Shown here: positions 7,035 through 13,905 of the stretch, in pieces | Layout: every line of letters begins with the position of its first letter | How positions within the stretch are numbered: the stretch's first letter is position 1 | From: Sedimentibacter sp. | Lineage (GTDB): Bacteria > Bacillota > Clostridia > Tissierellales > Sedimentibacteraceae | NCBI GenBank assembly: GCA_029256005.1 | Contig: JAQSYS010000019.1 | Coordinates: 1 to 13,905, forward strand | DNA: 13,905 nucleotides | Direction of reading: 5' to 3' | The notes under the pieces: generated by a model | The model's database searches: none | Seen by the model: the letters and a program-made list of their open reading frames with translations, nothing else | Told to the model about the DNA's origin: nothing | Made by a program: the position numbers and the translations under genes

Positions 7035-8069
7035 CTATAAAGATTCACATATTTTACCTGCACCTAAAGCAACGCTATCCAACGGATTTTCTGCAAGAAA
7101 TACCTTTAAGCCCGTTTCTTTTTCGATATAGATATCCAGACCCTTTAATAATGCTCCGCCTCCTGACAAACAAATTCCATTGGAATAAATATCTGATGAA
7201 AGTTCAGGCGGAGTTTTTTCCAACACTCTTTTAATTGCATTAACAATGTTATTAACAGTTTCCAATATTGCTTCTCTTATCTCATCACTGGTAACCGTTA
7301 TATTAAGTGGAAGACCCGATACAATGTCCCTACCTCTGATATTCATTTCCATAGGGTATTCTTTTACTTTTTCCTCTTCATTTTCAAAATGATTCATGCT
7401 GTAAAACTTTTTGCTTGCATTTCCTATGTTCATTTTTATTTTTTCTGCAGTTACAAGACCTATTTCCATTTTATATTTTAATTTAATATATTCCTTAATA
7501 TTAACATCTAAGTCATCTCCAGCAATACGCAAAGAATCAGAAACAACAATGCCCCCTAAAGAAATAACTGCTATTTCTGTTGTTCCTCCACCTATGTCAA
7601 TAATCATGTTCCCAATAGGCTGATCTACGTCGAGTCCTGCACCTATTGCTGCAGCCATAGGCTCTTCAACAAGCTTAACCTTTTTAGCCCCTGCATCATA
7701 TGCCACTTCTTCAACTGCTCTTCTTTCAATGGAAGTGACTCCTACAGGTACGCAAATTACTATGTTTGATTTTATAAATCTTTTTTTATTCAATGCTTTA
7801 TCTATAAAATACTTTATCATTGCTCTGGTTATTTCAAAATCAGCGATAACGCCGTTTTGTAACGGTCTTATGGCATTGATTGACTTTGGTGTTCGGTCAA
7901 GCATAGCCTTTGCATTTGTACCAACTGCACAAACCTCATTTGTATTTACCTTAATGGCAACAACTGAAGGTTCATTTACAATTATTCCTTTATTGCTTAC
8001 ATAAACCAACGTATTTGATGTTCCTAAATCAATCCCAATTTTTTGTGTAAATATATCAAAGAATCCCAT
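7035..8069 (-). CDS. mreB: Rod shape-determining actin homologue MreB
   Basis: A 344-residue actin-fold ATPase that forms antiparallel membrane-bound filaments and guides side-wall synthesis. Phosphate-1 motif GIDLGTSNT is at residues 12-20; catalytic segment VEEPMAAAIGAG at 134-145; phosphate-2 motif DIGGGTTE at 158-165; adenosine motif SGGG at 302-305. The N-terminal MGFFDIF is typical of the membrane-binding end. One oddity is the segment at about 219-238, where the usually short IGSAxPLE-type loop is roughly 15 residues longer and strongly charged (NEEEKVKE). The ATG has an AAAGGA ribosome site. It follows radC closely and starts the mreBCD block, in the same order as in Bacillus and Clostridium. 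Confidence 0.98.
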   Translation of the reverse strand: MGFFDIFTQKIGIDLGTSNTLVYVSNKGIIVNEPSVVAIKVNTNEVCAVGTNAKAMLDRTPKSINAIRPLQNGVIADFEITRAMIKYFIDKALNKKRFIKSNIVICVPVGVTSIERRAVEEVAYDAGAKKVKLVEEPMAAAIGAGLDVDQPIGNMIIDIGGGTTEIAVISLGGIVVSDSLRIAGDDLDVNIKEYIKLKYKMEIGLVTAEKIKMNIGNASKKFYSMNHFENEEEKVKEYPMEMNIRGRDIVSGLPLNITVTSDEIREAILETVNNIVNAIKRVLEKTPPELSSDIYSNGICLSGGGALLKGLDIYIEKETGLKVFLAENPLDSVALGAGKICESL

Positions 8070-8087
8070 ATTTTTTCCTTTCGATAA

Positions 8088-8777
8088 TTAAAGTAATCCT
8101 TCCTCTTTAAAGCTGTAAAACACTCCATCACCTATAATTATGTGATCTAAAACCTTTATTCCCAATATTTTGCCGCATTCGTCTAGCCTGTTAGTCAAAT
8201 TAATATCTTCGTTGCTAGGTTCTGATTCTCCGCTGGGGTGATTATGTACAAGAATTATTGAGGAGGCTGAATTGACAACAGCTTCCGAAAACACTTCTCT
8301 TGGATGAACTATAGACGAGTTTAGGCTTCCAACAGATATTTCAGAAACTTTTTTTATGTTATTTTTAGTATCCAACAAAATAATTTTAAAATACTCTTTT
8401 TTATAATACCGCATTTCCTCCATCATTACAACTGCTGCATCACTAGGGGAGGAAATTTTTATTTTTTCGATTTTTAATGTACTTATCCTTTTGCTTATTT
8501 CTGCAACAGCCATAAGCTGAGCTGATTTTGCATCATTTATTCCTTTAAATGATTTGAACTTTTCCACTGACCCTTCTGCAATATTCCTTAACCCTTTTTC
8601 ATCTTGGTTCAAAATGCGCTGCGCTAGCTTTACAACATTTTCGTCCTTGCTTCCTGTCCTTAATATTACTGCAATTAGTTCTGAGTTAGACAAGTTATTA
8701 GCTCCATATTTCAGTAACTTTTCCTGAGGTCTGTCATCCACAGGTATTGATTTTATGGTATAATTAGTATTGTCCAT
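8088..8777 (-). CDS. radC: RadC/UPF0758 family JAMM-domain protein
   Basis: A 229-residue protein with an N-terminal helix-hairpin-helix-like region (about 25-95) and a C-terminal MPN/JAMM domain. The metal motif is complete: His178, His180, Pro181, Ser188 and Asp191 in the HNHPSG...PSNED segment. The name RadC came from a repair phenotype that was later reassigned, and the cellular role of the family is unsettled, though the motif suggests a metal-dependent hydrolase. It sits between maf and mreB, the conserved Firmicute order. The ATG at 8777 is preceded by GGAGG five bases upstream. A longer frame from a TTG at 8789 begins inside that ribosome site and is unlikely to be used. Confidence 0.93.
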   Translation of the reverse strand: MDNTNYTIKSIPVDDRPQEKLLKYGANNLSNSELIAVILRTGSKDENVVKLAQRILNQDEKGLRNIAEGSVEKFKSFKGINDAKSAQLMAVAEISKRISTLKIEKIKISSPSDAAVVMMEEMRYYKKEYFKIILLDTKNNIKKVSEISVGSLNSSIVHPREVFSEAVVNSASSIILVHNHPSGESEPSNEDINLTNRLDECGKILGIKVLDHIIIGDGVFYSFKEEGLL

Positions 8778-8813
8778 TTTAACCTCCAATATGCAATATT
8801 TAAGACTTTAAGC

Positions 8814-9392
8814 CTAAAGCAAATTATGAGAAAAATGTTTTGTCAATAAGTTATTAAGTTTTACGAGTGGCAGACCCTTAACATTGTTGTAACAACCATT
8901 GATTCCTTTTACCAATAGCTCTCCATAGCCCTGAATGCCATATGCTCCGGCTTTGTCTTTGTATTCTCCTGTTTCTAAATATTTTCTGATAAAGTCATCC
9001 GATAATTCATTAAATTCAACAAAAGTTTCTTCAAAATCAATAACCTTTTTGTTGTTTTCATTGTCTATTATACAAACTCCGGTAAAAACAGAATGTCTTT
9101 TTCCTGAGAGTATTTTTAACATCTCAAATCCATCATAATAATCTTTAGGCTTACCCATTATTTTATTTAAATAAACCACAGTGTCAGCTGCAATTATTAT
9201 TCCTTTTTCTGTACAAAAGTCTGCAACCTTCAAGGCTTTTTCCAAAGCTATCTTCATTACTGTAGTCTCAGGCATATCATTTTCATCAACAGTCTCTACT
9301 GTATCTGGAACATAAACTGATAACTCTTTAACATAGCTACTAAGCATTTCAATTCGTCTTGGAGATTGTGATGCCAATATTATTTTTCTCAT
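8814..9392 (-). CDS. maf: Maf-family nucleoside triphosphate pyrophosphatase
   Basis: 192 residues. The N-terminal ILASQSPRR motif (residues 5-13), the ADTVV motif with Asp70, Lys82 in the GKPKD segment, and the GKRHSVFTG segment at about 97-105 are all as in active Maf/YhdE enzymes, which hydrolyse dTTP, UTP and some modified nucleotides to monophosphates. The C-terminal KAGAYGIQG and NNVKGLPL motifs are also present. In Bacillus, Maf overproduction blocks septum formation, so its place beside the shape genes is of functional interest. The ATG follows AAGGAT by six bases. The gene lies nine bases after the DUF4321 gene. Confidence 0.95.
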   Translation of the reverse strand: MRKIILASQSPRRIEMLSSYVKELSVYVPDTVETVDENDMPETTVMKIALEKALKVADFCTEKGIIIAADTVVYLNKIMGKPKDYYDGFEMLKILSGKRHSVFTGVCIIDNENNKKVIDFEETFVEFNELSDDFIRKYLETGEYKDKAGAYGIQGYGELLVKGINGCYNNVKGLPLVKLNNLLTKHFSHNLL

Positions 9393-9401
9393 AGTTCATC
9401 C

Positions 9402-9647
9402 TTAAAGTTTCTTATAAGCTATTATTGCAATTAAAATGCCTAATATTCCTGCTACAGTAAGATTTGCATTAAAACCGAAGGTAACAGAAAATATGCTTAA
9501 ATCCAATGTTGCCGGTCCAAAACCTATCGATTCTCCATAATTTAAAACTGGCAAATACCCGGAAAGTGCCTTGCCAAGTATAGTTCCAATTATGACTGAT
9601 GTTAGTAGGAGTAAAATAAAATAAATGGAATTTCCGCCCTTTCTCAT
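9402..9647 (-). CDS. DUF4321 small membrane protein
   Basis: An 81-residue protein with two membrane segments (about 8-28 and 60-78) joined by a loop containing YGESIGFGPATLDLSI and SVTFGF, the hallmark of DUF4321. The family is usually found just upstream of maf in Clostridia, as here. No function is established. It is tightly packed between the Gx/HepS1-like gene (one base away) and maf (nine bases away), so it is certainly co-transcribed and probably translationally coupled. A role in the envelope is only inferred from the neighbourhood. Confidence 0.85.
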   Translation of the reverse strand: MRKGGNSIYFILLLLTSVIIGTILGKALSGYLPVLNYGESIGFGPATLDLSIFSVTFGFNANLTVAGILGILIAIIAYKKL

Positions 9648-9648
9648 A

Positions 9649-10167
9649 TTAAACCTCTCTTCTAAGTCTTAATAAAGTTTTATTTAAATTTTCAGTTACA
9701 AATATTGAGGTATATCCAACAAAGCAACCTGTGAAAATACTTACAAATGATAAGATAGGCAGATAATAATATAGGTTAACTGTTCCAAATAATACTGCCG
9801 CAACTGAAATTTGAGATGCATTATGAGTCATTGCTCCCAATACGCTGATTCCTATAAGACTAAACTTTTTAGCGTATTTTACTCCAACGCTCATTACAAT
9901 CGTGCTCATTATCCCACTCACTATGCTGTAAATGAATGTTATGGGATTAGTTGCAACCAGCATTAACAAAACACATCTTATTACAACAACCAGCAAAGCA
10001 TCCTTAAATCCAAACACAACTATAACTGCCAATGTAACAATATTAGATAATCCAAGCTTTGCTCCCGGAGCTATGTAAGGAAGTGGAATCATTCCTTCTA
10101 AAATGCTCAAGATTAATGCTCCTGCCGTTAAAAGCGATAAAAAAATATATCTCTGTAATTTATTCAT
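9649..10167 (-). CDS. Gx transporter / HepS1-like integral membrane protein
   Basis: A 172-residue polytopic protein with about five membrane segments. The PGAKLGLSNIVTL motif at residues 34-46 and the THNASQ segment match the family listed as 'heptaprenyl diphosphate synthase component I' or 'Gx transporter'. The fold resembles the membrane substrate-binding (S) subunits of vitamin transporters, so a direct role in prenyl synthesis is doubtful. Its partner directly upstream is a NusG-domain-II protein, a frequent pairing in Firmicutes. No catalytic prenyl-transferase DDxxD motif is present. It is co-transcribed with DUF4321 and maf. Confidence 0.82.
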   Translation of the reverse strand: MNKLQRYIFLSLLTAGALILSILEGMIPLPYIAPGAKLGLSNIVTLAVIVVFGFKDALLVVVIRCVLLMLVATNPITFIYSIVSGIMSTIVMSVGVKYAKKFSLIGISVLGAMTHNASQISVAAVLFGTVNLYYYLPILSFVSIFTGCFVGYTSIFVTENLNKTLLRLRREV

Positions 10168-10189
10168 AGTATTTTATCCATCTTTTCTG

Positions 10190-10585
10190 CTATTTTACGA
10201 TGATGTCTATGTCATCTTCTGTTTCTTGGTTGTCCTTGATTTGAACCAATAGTTTGTTTGGTAGACATACAATAAGTTCTCCATCATTACTTATTTTGCC
10301 TTGACTTAAACAAACTTTATCAGGACAAGTAGCATCATGAATCCATATTTTGCCATCTTCTATATGGATTGTATTGTAACTGCCAGAACCTATATCAACT
10401 GAAAATTCTGTCTTATAATCATCTGTCAGCGTGTACTCGCCAACCAATTTGTTTTCTGAATAAACATATGCAATCTTTTGACCCTTTTCTACAGCATTAA
10501 AACTACCATAAACCAAAATAAAAACATTTACTGCAATTATGACTATTATTAATGCAATATCATACTTGTTAATTTTATTTCTCAT
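10190..10585 (-). CDS. NusG domain II-containing membrane-anchored protein
   Basis: 131 residues from the chosen ATG: one N-terminal membrane anchor (about 9-26) and an extracytoplasmic NusG-domain-II fold (DUF1312). The cysteine motif is typical of the family: Cys87 and Cys92 in ATCPDKVC and Cys107 in IVCLPNK. This is not the transcription factor NusG. The cysteines may be redox-active or bind a cofactor, which is inference. ATG 10585 has AAGGAT just upstream. The ATG at 10600 begins inside that region and has no ribosome site, so the 136-residue version is less likely. It is the first gene of the long minus-strand unit and has a good promoter directly upstream. Confidence 0.85.
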   Translation of the reverse strand: MRNKINKYDIALIIVIIAVNVFILVYGSFNAVEKGQKIAYVYSENKLVGEYTLTDDYKTEFSVDIGSGSYNTIHIEDGKIWIHDATCPDKVCLSQGKISNDGELIVCLPNKLLVQIKDNQETEDDIDIIVK

Positions 10586-10616
10586 AATAATCCTTTTCAT
10601 GTTTTATAGATTATTC

Positions 10617-10645
10617 ATTTTATCACCTATTTAAAATTATTTCAA
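10617..10645 (-). promoter_or_regulatory. Extended -10 sigma-A promoter for the ten-gene unit
   Basis: On the minus strand a TTGAAA -35 box (10640-10645) and a TAAAAT -10 box (10617-10622) are exactly 17 bases apart, with TGA before the -10 as in extended -10 promoters. Transcription would start near 10610, some 25 bases before the chosen start of the NusG-domain-II gene. No other equally good promoter was noticed down to the terminator at 1431-1463, though I did not scan every gene interior. Confidence 0.65.
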
Positions 10646-10751
10646 GATTGTATATTTTTTATATTTCATAATCTACGAATTGATAATAATAAAAATATTT
10701 AAAACATTTCTTTATTAATTTTTATAAAACTGTTAAAATAAAACACATAAA

Positions 10752-10757
10752 TATAAT
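10752..10757 (+). promoter_or_regulatory. Possible -10 box for the corA-like gene
   Basis: A perfect TATAAT lies 33 bases before the TTG start on the plus strand. The -35 region is poor: TGTTAA at 10731-10736, with only 15 bases of spacing. The 10646-10780 region is otherwise plain AT-rich intergenic DNA between divergent genes, so the match may be chance. Confidence 0.35.
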
Positions 10758-10790
10758 TCTTAAAAATACAACATTAATATGAGGTGACAA

Positions 10791-11723
10791 TTGTTAATTT
10801 ATAGAATTTCCCAAGATAGCCTTATTGAATCAAAAATAGATAACGTAATTCATGACAAGGAAAATAAATATTGGCTTATCATGACTCCTGATGAACTTGA
10901 AGAAAATAATGAATTTTTTCGCTTTAGCGTCCAAACTATTTATGACTGCATACATAATGAGGATACGCCAAAGCTTGATGTATATGATAACTATAGTTTT
11001 GGAATATTAAATATCATAGGGCCAAAAGACAGTTTCTTTTCAGTAAACGAATTGAATTTTTACATTACAAAAAATTATTTAATATTTGTTTCAAAAAATT
11101 ATTTAGATATATACAGAGAAATTCAAAACGAAATTAGTCACAGAGGAAGTCTAAGAATAAGCACAGAAAAAATATTATATAGCCTAATTGATAAAATGAC
11201 GCTTAAGGATTACAACATGCTTTCAAATTTGGAGTCAGAAATTTCAGATGTTGAAGAGGAGGTTCTTGGAGGTAAAATAAAGGATTATTCAAAAGATATC
11301 GTATTGCTAAAAAACAAACTTCTATTTTTAAAAAAGCATTATGAACCCCTTTTAGATATTGTTGAAAATCTTACAGAAAATGAAAATGAGATTCTTGACA
11401 AAACTTCTATTACATATTTCGTAATTTTATTCAATAGGATTGAGCGACTCAACAGAAAAGTTGGAAATCTTCGTGATTATGTCACTCAAATAAGAGAGTC
11501 CTACCAAGCACAGCTTGATATAAATTTAAATAATACAATGAAACTATTTACTGTGCTTACTGCTGTATTCTCTCCTTTGACTCTCATTGTAGGATGGTAT
11601 GGTATGAACTTCCCCACTATGCCAGAATTTCATTGGAGATATGGATATATGTTTGTAATATTACTTAGCCTGTCAGTTTTATTCTTTTGCCTATGGTTAT
11701 TCAAAAAAAAGAAACTATGGTAA
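10791..11723 (+). CDS. CorA-family magnesium/divalent cation transporter
   Basis: 310 residues. A large N-terminal cytoplasmic alpha/beta domain is followed by long helices (about 140-245) and two C-terminal membrane helices. The signature YGMNF with GMN at 271-273 ends the first helix, followed by the short MPEF loop (MPEL-type) and a Lys-rich C-terminus. CorA forms a pentamer that takes up Mg2+ down the membrane potential and closes when cytosolic Mg2+ is high. TTG is the start: GAGGTG lies a few bases upstream and no better ATG is near. It is the only gene on the plus strand, divergent from the cell-shape unit, and ends at a shared terminator. Confidence 0.95.
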   Translation: MLIYRISQDSLIESKIDNVIHDKENKYWLIMTPDELEENNEFFRFSVQTIYDCIHNEDTPKLDVYDNYSFGILNIIGPKDSFFSVNELNFYITKNYLIFVSKNYLDIYREIQNEISHRGSLRISTEKILYSLIDKMTLKDYNMLSNLESEISDVEEEVLGGKIKDYSKDIVLLKNKLLFLKKHYEPLLDIVENLTENENEILDKTSITYFVILFNRIERLNRKVGNLRDYVTQIRESYQAQLDINLNNTMKLFTVLTAVFSPLTLIVGWYGMNFPTMPEFHWRYGYMFVILLSLSVLFFCLWLFKKKKLW

Positions 11724-11725
11724 CT

Positions 11726-11757
11726 AAAAATGCAATACGTTATAGTATTGCATTTTT
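11726..11757. terminator. Bidirectional intrinsic terminator between convergent genes
   Basis: A 13-bp perfect stem (11726-11738 with 11745-11757) with a six-base loop has a GC-containing core (TGCAATAC) and A5/T5 flanks. It starts three bases after the corA-like stop and lies about 20 bases past the DUF4241 stop on the other strand, so it can end both transcripts. Confidence 0.88.
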
Positions 11758-11778
11758 ATCTTCTTTGGAATATTTTCC

Positions 11779-12411
11779 TTACTTTTCAATTACCATGAAA
11801 TCAGTAACAAGTCTAGAAAGCTCATTATTTTTATCAAATCCATAATAAGTAGGAAATGTACCTTCATTCCACCCGCTTGCAAAAATTACAATATTGCTGT
11901 TTGCTTTTTTATCTATAACAATGTCTGCACATGAGCACTCATTTGTTCTTACAGTATTTCTGACTTCTTTTTCATATTTATCTAATTCCTCTTCGCTCAT
12001 GACATCCAATGCTTCCATAACAGATTCATCCATAAAGCATCCAAGGCCATTTTCAACCTCGTATCCCATAAATTCGTCATGTGCAAAACCTTTTGCAGAT
12101 TCACCCTGCAATAATGCCATTTCCCACTTAACAGGCACATTTTCATTAAACCTTAACTCAGCGGCAACAGTTTGTTTCTTTCTGTTTTCAGTATTGCCAA
12201 CATATATGTACACTTCATATGTTCCAGGCTTAACATGTTCTGAATAGCTCTCGTCATCATACATCAAAATAGGATCTGTAGCAATAATTCTTCCTGTTGA
12301 CAGCCTTAGTCTTCCAGCTTCGATTCTTTCTATCTGCATTCTTCCAAATTCAGTGTCTACCATTTTTGTGTTACCATTAGTAATATTAAGCACATCATAA
12401 TTTATATACAT
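11779..12411 (-). CDS. DUF4241 family protein
   Basis: A 210-residue soluble protein without a signal peptide or membrane segment. Family features are STGRIIATDPI (about 38-48), KPGTYEVYI (about 61-69), LGCFMDE (about 123-129), and the C-terminal SGWNEGTFPTYYGFD and LVTDFMV segments, which together identify DUF4241. No biochemical role is established. It is the last gene of a small minus-strand group, 15 bases after nrdR. Start: ATG at 12411 follows AAAGGAG by about six bases. Another ATG at 12416 is in a different frame. The conserved acidic and Trp/Tyr residues near the C-terminus may form a binding site, which is inference only. Confidence 0.8.
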   Translation of the reverse strand: MYINYDVLNITNGNTKMVDTEFGRMQIERIEAGRLRLSTGRIIATDPILMYDDESYSEHVKPGTYEVYIYVGNTENRKKQTVAAELRFNENVPVKWEMALLQGESAKGFAHDEFMGYEVENGLGCFMDESVMEALDVMSEEELDKYEKEVRNTVRTNECSCADIVIDKKANSNIVIFASGWNEGTFPTYYGFDKNNELSRLVTDFMVIEK

Positions 12412-12426
12412 ATCATGCTCCTTTAA

Positions 12427-12888
12427 TCATTTTTTTCTTTCATCGAGTATCTTCTTCAATTCATCCATAAAAGTGTTAATATCCTTAAACTTTCTATAAA
12501 CTGAAGCAAATCTTACATATGCGACATCATCTACGTTTTGAAGTTCATTCATAACCAATTCTCCGATTACTTCAGTAAAAACTTCATTTTGAAATGTATT
12601 TAATAGCTGTTTTTCAACCTTGTCAGCAATATTTTCTATTTGTTCAAGACTAACAGAACGTTTATCACAAGCTCTTATTAGTCCATTTATAATTTTATCC
12701 CTGTTGTATCCCTGTCTTGTTCCATCTCTTTTAATTACAACAATCTGAGTTTCTTCAATCTTCTCATAGGTTGTAAATCTATGGCTACATTCCATACATT
12801 CCCTACGTCGCCTTATTCTGAAACCATCATCTGTAGGTCTGGTATCTACGACCTTACTCTCCGAGTAATTACATTTTGGACATTTCAT
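12427..12888 (-). CDS. nrdR: Transcriptional repressor NrdR
   Basis: 153 residues, the normal NrdR length. An N-terminal zinc ribbon has Cys3, Cys6, Cys31 and Cys34, with the DTRPTDDGFRIRRRREC basic stretch used for DNA contact. An ATP-cone domain spans about residues 49-139 and senses ATP/dATP. NrdR binds NrdR boxes and represses ribonucleotide reductase genes when dATP is high. No NrdR box was recognised in this window and no nrd reductase gene is present. The ATG follows AAGGAG. The gene is 57 bases after the thioesterase gene, with a possible promoter of its own in the gap. Confidence 0.97.
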   Translation of the reverse strand: MKCPKCNYSESKVVDTRPTDDGFRIRRRRECMECSHRFTTYEKIEETQIVVIKRDGTRQGYNRDKIINGLIRACDKRSVSLEQIENIADKVEKQLLNTFQNEVFTEVIGELVMNELQNVDDVAYVRFASVYRKFKDINTFMDELKKILDERKK

Positions 12889-12906
12889 AATATTCTCCTT
12901 TTATCA

Positions 12907-12935
12907 ATTTTACTAAACAAATGGCTTAAAGTAAA
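12907..12935 (-). promoter_or_regulatory. Possible promoter for nrdR
   Basis: On the minus strand, TTTACT (12930-12935) and TAAAAT (12907-12912) are 17 bases apart in the gap before nrdR. The -35 is only a partial match to consensus, and the gap is AT-rich. Confidence 0.4.
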
Positions 12936-12945
12936 TAAAAATATA

Positions 12946-13329
12946 TTATTTTAAATTGTCCATAAATTTTTGTTCATCAATTATAAATCTCTCATGAGTA
13001 CCTTCACCAATTTTTTTATCTTCATCAAATGCTTCTACTTTAAACACAAGTCTCTTTCTGTCTATCTCAATTAATTCTGCTTCCGCCCATACCATTTTTC
13101 CAACCGCTGTAGCACCTGTATGCTTGATATTTACGCTGATACCTACTGTAGAATATCCTTCAGGTAAATAATTTTTCACCGCATTCATTGAAGCAGCTTC
13201 CATTAGGCCAATCATCATAGGTGTAGCAAATACTTCTGCAGCACCACTTCCAAATACACTGGCAGTATCATTCATTGTAACTGTTTTTTTCTCGATGTGT
13301 TTTAAACCTTCATTTAAATTAAATTCCAT
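12946..13329 (-). CDS. FlK-type hotdog thioesterase
   Basis: A 127-residue single hotdog-fold domain of the fluoroacetyl-CoA thioesterase (FlK)-like family. Thr36, Glu44 and His70 fall at the same spacing (8 and 26 residues) as the FlK catalytic triad Thr42, Glu50 and His76, within ATPMMIGLMEAAS and VNIKHTG. It would hydrolyse an acyl-CoA thioester in the cytosol. The natural substrate of such widespread anaerobe homologues is unknown, and fluoroacetyl-CoA is unlikely. ATG follows AAAGGATGG by a few bases. It lies before nrdR with a possible promoter in the preceding gap (13370-13399). No partner enzyme is visible nearby. Confidence 0.85.
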   Translation of the reverse strand: MEFNLNEGLKHIEKKTVTMNDTASVFGSGAAEVFATPMMIGLMEAASMNAVKNYLPEGYSTVGISVNIKHTGATAVGKMVWAEAELIEIDRKRLVFKVEAFDEDKKIGEGTHERFIIDEQKFMDNLK

Positions 13330-13369
13330 ATTTTATCCATCCTTTACTATTTTACCATTTCATGGTCTT

Positions 13370-13399
13370 ATTATACAAAATTATCTACTTATTTGTCCG
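13370..13399 (-). promoter_or_regulatory. Possible promoter for thioesterase-nrdR-DUF4241 group
   Basis: On the minus strand a perfect TATAAT (13370-13375) lies 18 bases from CGGACA (13394-13399), four matches of six to TTGACA. It overlaps the end of the mechanosensitive channel gene, and transcription would start about 35 bases before the thioesterase ATG. Confidence 0.45.
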
Positions 13400-13905
13400 T
13401 ATAAATACTCATGCTAGGGAATGCAAAATCAATATTTTCCTCATTGAATAATTCAATTATCTTAAAATTAATGTCTTGTTTAATATCCATATATTCATTA
13501 TAATTTGTAGTGTTGGTCAAATATTGAACAGTTATCTCCAGTGAACTGGCTCCGAAATTAGATAACCTTACAAGAGAAGAATCGTCCTTCACCATGAGAT
13601 GATTATCAAGCATGCTTTTAATTTTATCAATTACGGTTTTTATCTTTTCTAAAGAAGTACCATAAACAACTCCTAATGTAAAGTTCGCTCTTCTGTTTTC
13701 TCTAAAGCTGTAATTTACTACCTCTCTGTCTGCAAATCTCGAATTAGGGATTATTACTATTTCCTTCTCAATAGTTCTTATTTTTGTGCTTCTGAGTCCC
13801 AGCTCCTCTACTGTGCCATCAAAAGAATCAACCTTTATCCAATCTCCAACGCTGAATGATTTATCCGTGAGAATAACGAATCCACCAAAAAAGTTTTTTA
13901 TTAAG
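13389..13905 (-). CDS. MscS-family mechanosensitive ion channel (5' end outside window)
   Basis: The last 171 codons of an MscS-type small-conductance channel, which releases solutes on hypo-osmotic shock. The reading frame stays open to the right edge. Read from the edge, it shows the end of the pore helix (NFFGGFVI), then the MscS beta-domain with GDWIKVDSFDGTVEELGLRS and the IPNS motif (V-I-I-P-N-S), and the alpha/beta C-terminal domain ending in YTDK. A much shorter frame from the internal ATG at 13613 covers only the last 74 residues and is not the real start. The N-terminal membrane helices lie beyond the window, so full length is unknown. Confidence 0.92.
   Translation of the reverse strand, partial: LIKNFFGGFVILTDKSFSVGDWIKVDSFDGTVEELGLRSTKIRTIEKEIVIIPNSRFADREVVNYSFRENRRANFTLGVVYGTSLEKIKTVIDKIKSMLDNHLMVKDDSSLVRLSNFGASSLEITVQYLTNTTNYNEYMDIKQDINFKIIELFNEENIDFAFPSMSIYTDK

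Noticed and set aside
9649..10167. A true heptaprenyl diphosphate synthase subunit
   Set aside because: The protein is purely membrane-embedded, has no DDxxD prenyl-transferase motif and no catalytic partner subunit beside it, so the family name is probably misleading.
11894..12247. Plus-strand open frame of 117 codons
   Set aside because: It is fully antisense to the DUF4241 gene, which has family motifs and a good ribosome site. The antisense protein is low in complexity and Ser-rich.
13354..13366. ACCAT/ATGGT hairpin after the MscS gene as a terminator
   Set aside because: The stem is only 5 bp and has no T run after it, which is too weak to call.
13389..13613. A separate 74-residue protein at the right edge
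   Set aside because: The frame is open to 13905 and the upstream codons encode clear MscS motifs, so it is only the tail of a larger gene.
1..13905. CRISPR array, insertion sequence, tRNA or rRNA
   Set aside because: No regularly spaced repeats, transposase motifs, terminal inverted repeats or cloverleaf-like sequence were seen on reading the window.

Overview
The window looks like chromosome from a low-GC, endospore-forming Gram-positive anaerobe (class Clostridia or a relative such as the Tissierellales). This rests on AT-rich DNA, strong GGAGG-type ribosome sites, TTG/GTG starts and a SpoIVFA/SpoIVFB-like pair. The gene order matches the Bacillus/Clostridium cell-shape locus (maf-radC-mreBCD-min-spoIVFAB-rplU). 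The genus cannot be fixed from sequence alone. No mobile element, CRISPR array, tRNA or rRNA was seen.

Layout, read mainly on the minus strand from high to low coordinates. (1) 13905-11779: the 3' part of an MscS channel gene cut by the window edge, an FlK-type thioesterase, the regulator NrdR and a DUF4241 protein. (2) 10791-11723, the only plus-strand gene: a CorA-family Mg2+ transporter, closed by a bidirectional hairpin terminator shared with the DUF4241 gene. (3) 10585-1480: ten tightly packed genes behind one good promoter (10617-10645). They encode a NusG-domain-II protein, a Gx/HepS1-like membrane protein, a DUF4321 protein, Maf, RadC, MreB, MreC, MreD, a very large PBP2 and a degenerate MinD-like ATPase. 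A strong hairpin terminator at 1431-1463 ends the unit. (4) 1341-181: a degenerate LytM-domain protein (SpoIVFA-like) and an M50 intramembrane metalloprotease (SpoIVFB-like), in the same frame and separated by one stop codon and two sense codons. (5) 154-1: a sigma-A-like promoter followed by a GNRA-capped hairpin leader. By synteny this may be the L21 (rplU) leader, with rplU just outside the window.

Functionally, the central unit holds the elongasome (MreB filaments, MreC/MreD scaffold, PBP2 transpeptidase). The spore pair would act later, when SpoIVFB-type proteases activate pro-sigma-K in the mother cell. The most unusual points are the roughly 1150-residue PBP2, the MinD homologue without key P-loop and switch residues and without MinC or MinE, the short SpoIVFB that lacks a CBS domain and a visible ribosome site, and the leader RNA at the left edge. 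Most other genes are conventional. Several long reading frames begin inside their own Shine-Dalgarno sequence, so I moved those starts inward.
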